Below, piece after piece: positions 61,642 through 61,686 of a stretch of DNA of 61,686 nucleotides. The stretch is from Chlamydiota bacterium. Lineage in GTDB: Bacteria > Auribacterota > JACPWU01. The first letter of the stretch is position 1; every line of letters starts with the position of its first letter. A program made the translations under genes and the position numbers. The stretch spans positions 1 to 61,686 of the forward strand of contig JACOUC010000047.1 of NCBI GenBank assembly GCA_016178055.1, written 5' to 3'. The notes under the pieces are model-generated. The model searched no databases. It saw only the letters and a list, made by a program, of their open reading frames with translations, and was not told where the DNA came from.

Positions 61642-61686
61642 ATTTAAATTGCGGATTTCGAATTGCGGATTGCGGATTTAAAAGCA
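61642..61686. repeat. Partial copy of the tcggatttcgaattgcg word repeat
   Basis: aaattgcggatttcgaattgcggattgcggattt after the thiS stop; continues past the window end. Confidence 0.45.

Overview
This window looks like a chromosomal segment of a low-to-moderate GC, diderm (Gram-negative-type), uncultivated-style bacterium. The pointers are hopanoid synthesis genes, a SurA-like periplasmic chaperone, a MacAB-like exporter, a tyrosine-dependent ThiH and a very small Lys/Arg-rich protein of a kind I associate with PVC-related lineages. An Omnitrophota/PVC-like source is my best guess; the sequence alone does not settle it. Intergenic spaces are unusually rich in structured palindromic repeats.

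Layout. (1) 1-6347: structured intergenic DNA, then a minus-strand miaB-mutS-mutL operon. (2) 6345-11899: a 5.6-kb integrative element inserted in the first codons of miaB. It is flanked by a perfect 38-bp direct repeat of miaB codons 1-12 and carries a frameshifted large serine recombinase, a DUF2283 protein, an unknown protein, and a roughly 345-bp inverted-repeat-bounded module with a Fic protein, an RDD membrane protein and a decayed PH-domain gene. (3) 11938-25805: ordinary genes (fmt, DUF1189, two peptide deformylases, GT2 and DegT enzymes, a GAF histidine kinase, an ACT protein, a pterin dehydratase, polX, nadA), a HEPN/MNT toxin-antitoxin pair and three copies of a palindromic repeat placed at gene ends. 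(4) 25920-33337: hopanoid genes hpnC-hpnD-hpnE (+), hpnG, shc, hpnA (-). (5) 33352-41940: a PIN/HTH pair and a mfd-surA-pdxA-rsmA series interrupted by a DUF4143 ATPase. (6) 42027-49953: accessory block with a circularly permuted ATP-grasp protein, two DUF4143 ATPases (one broken), and a class III aminotransferase, LuxE-like and LuxC-like set split by a VapBC pair. (7) 50209-54589: tRNA-Phe, a SIMPL protein, peroxiredoxin, a nucleotidyltransferase pair beside a degenerate tRNA-Asp-like sequence, tilS and a ferredoxin. (8) 54716-59119: a MacAB-like export system. (9) 59408-61641: thiG-thiH-thiS.

How they work together. The clearest system-level point is the element at miaB. It separates the tRNA-modification and mismatch-repair operon from its former upstream DNA and places it directly behind the element's recombinase and DUF2283 genes, so repair genes may now be read from the element. 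A second short MiaB-like N-terminus fused to the inner inverted-repeat arm suggests an earlier insertion into a different miaB. The aminotransferase/LuxE/LuxC set could turn an acyl group into an aldehyde and then an amine; that is inference. The repeat families show compensating base changes between copies, so they probably act as folded structures.
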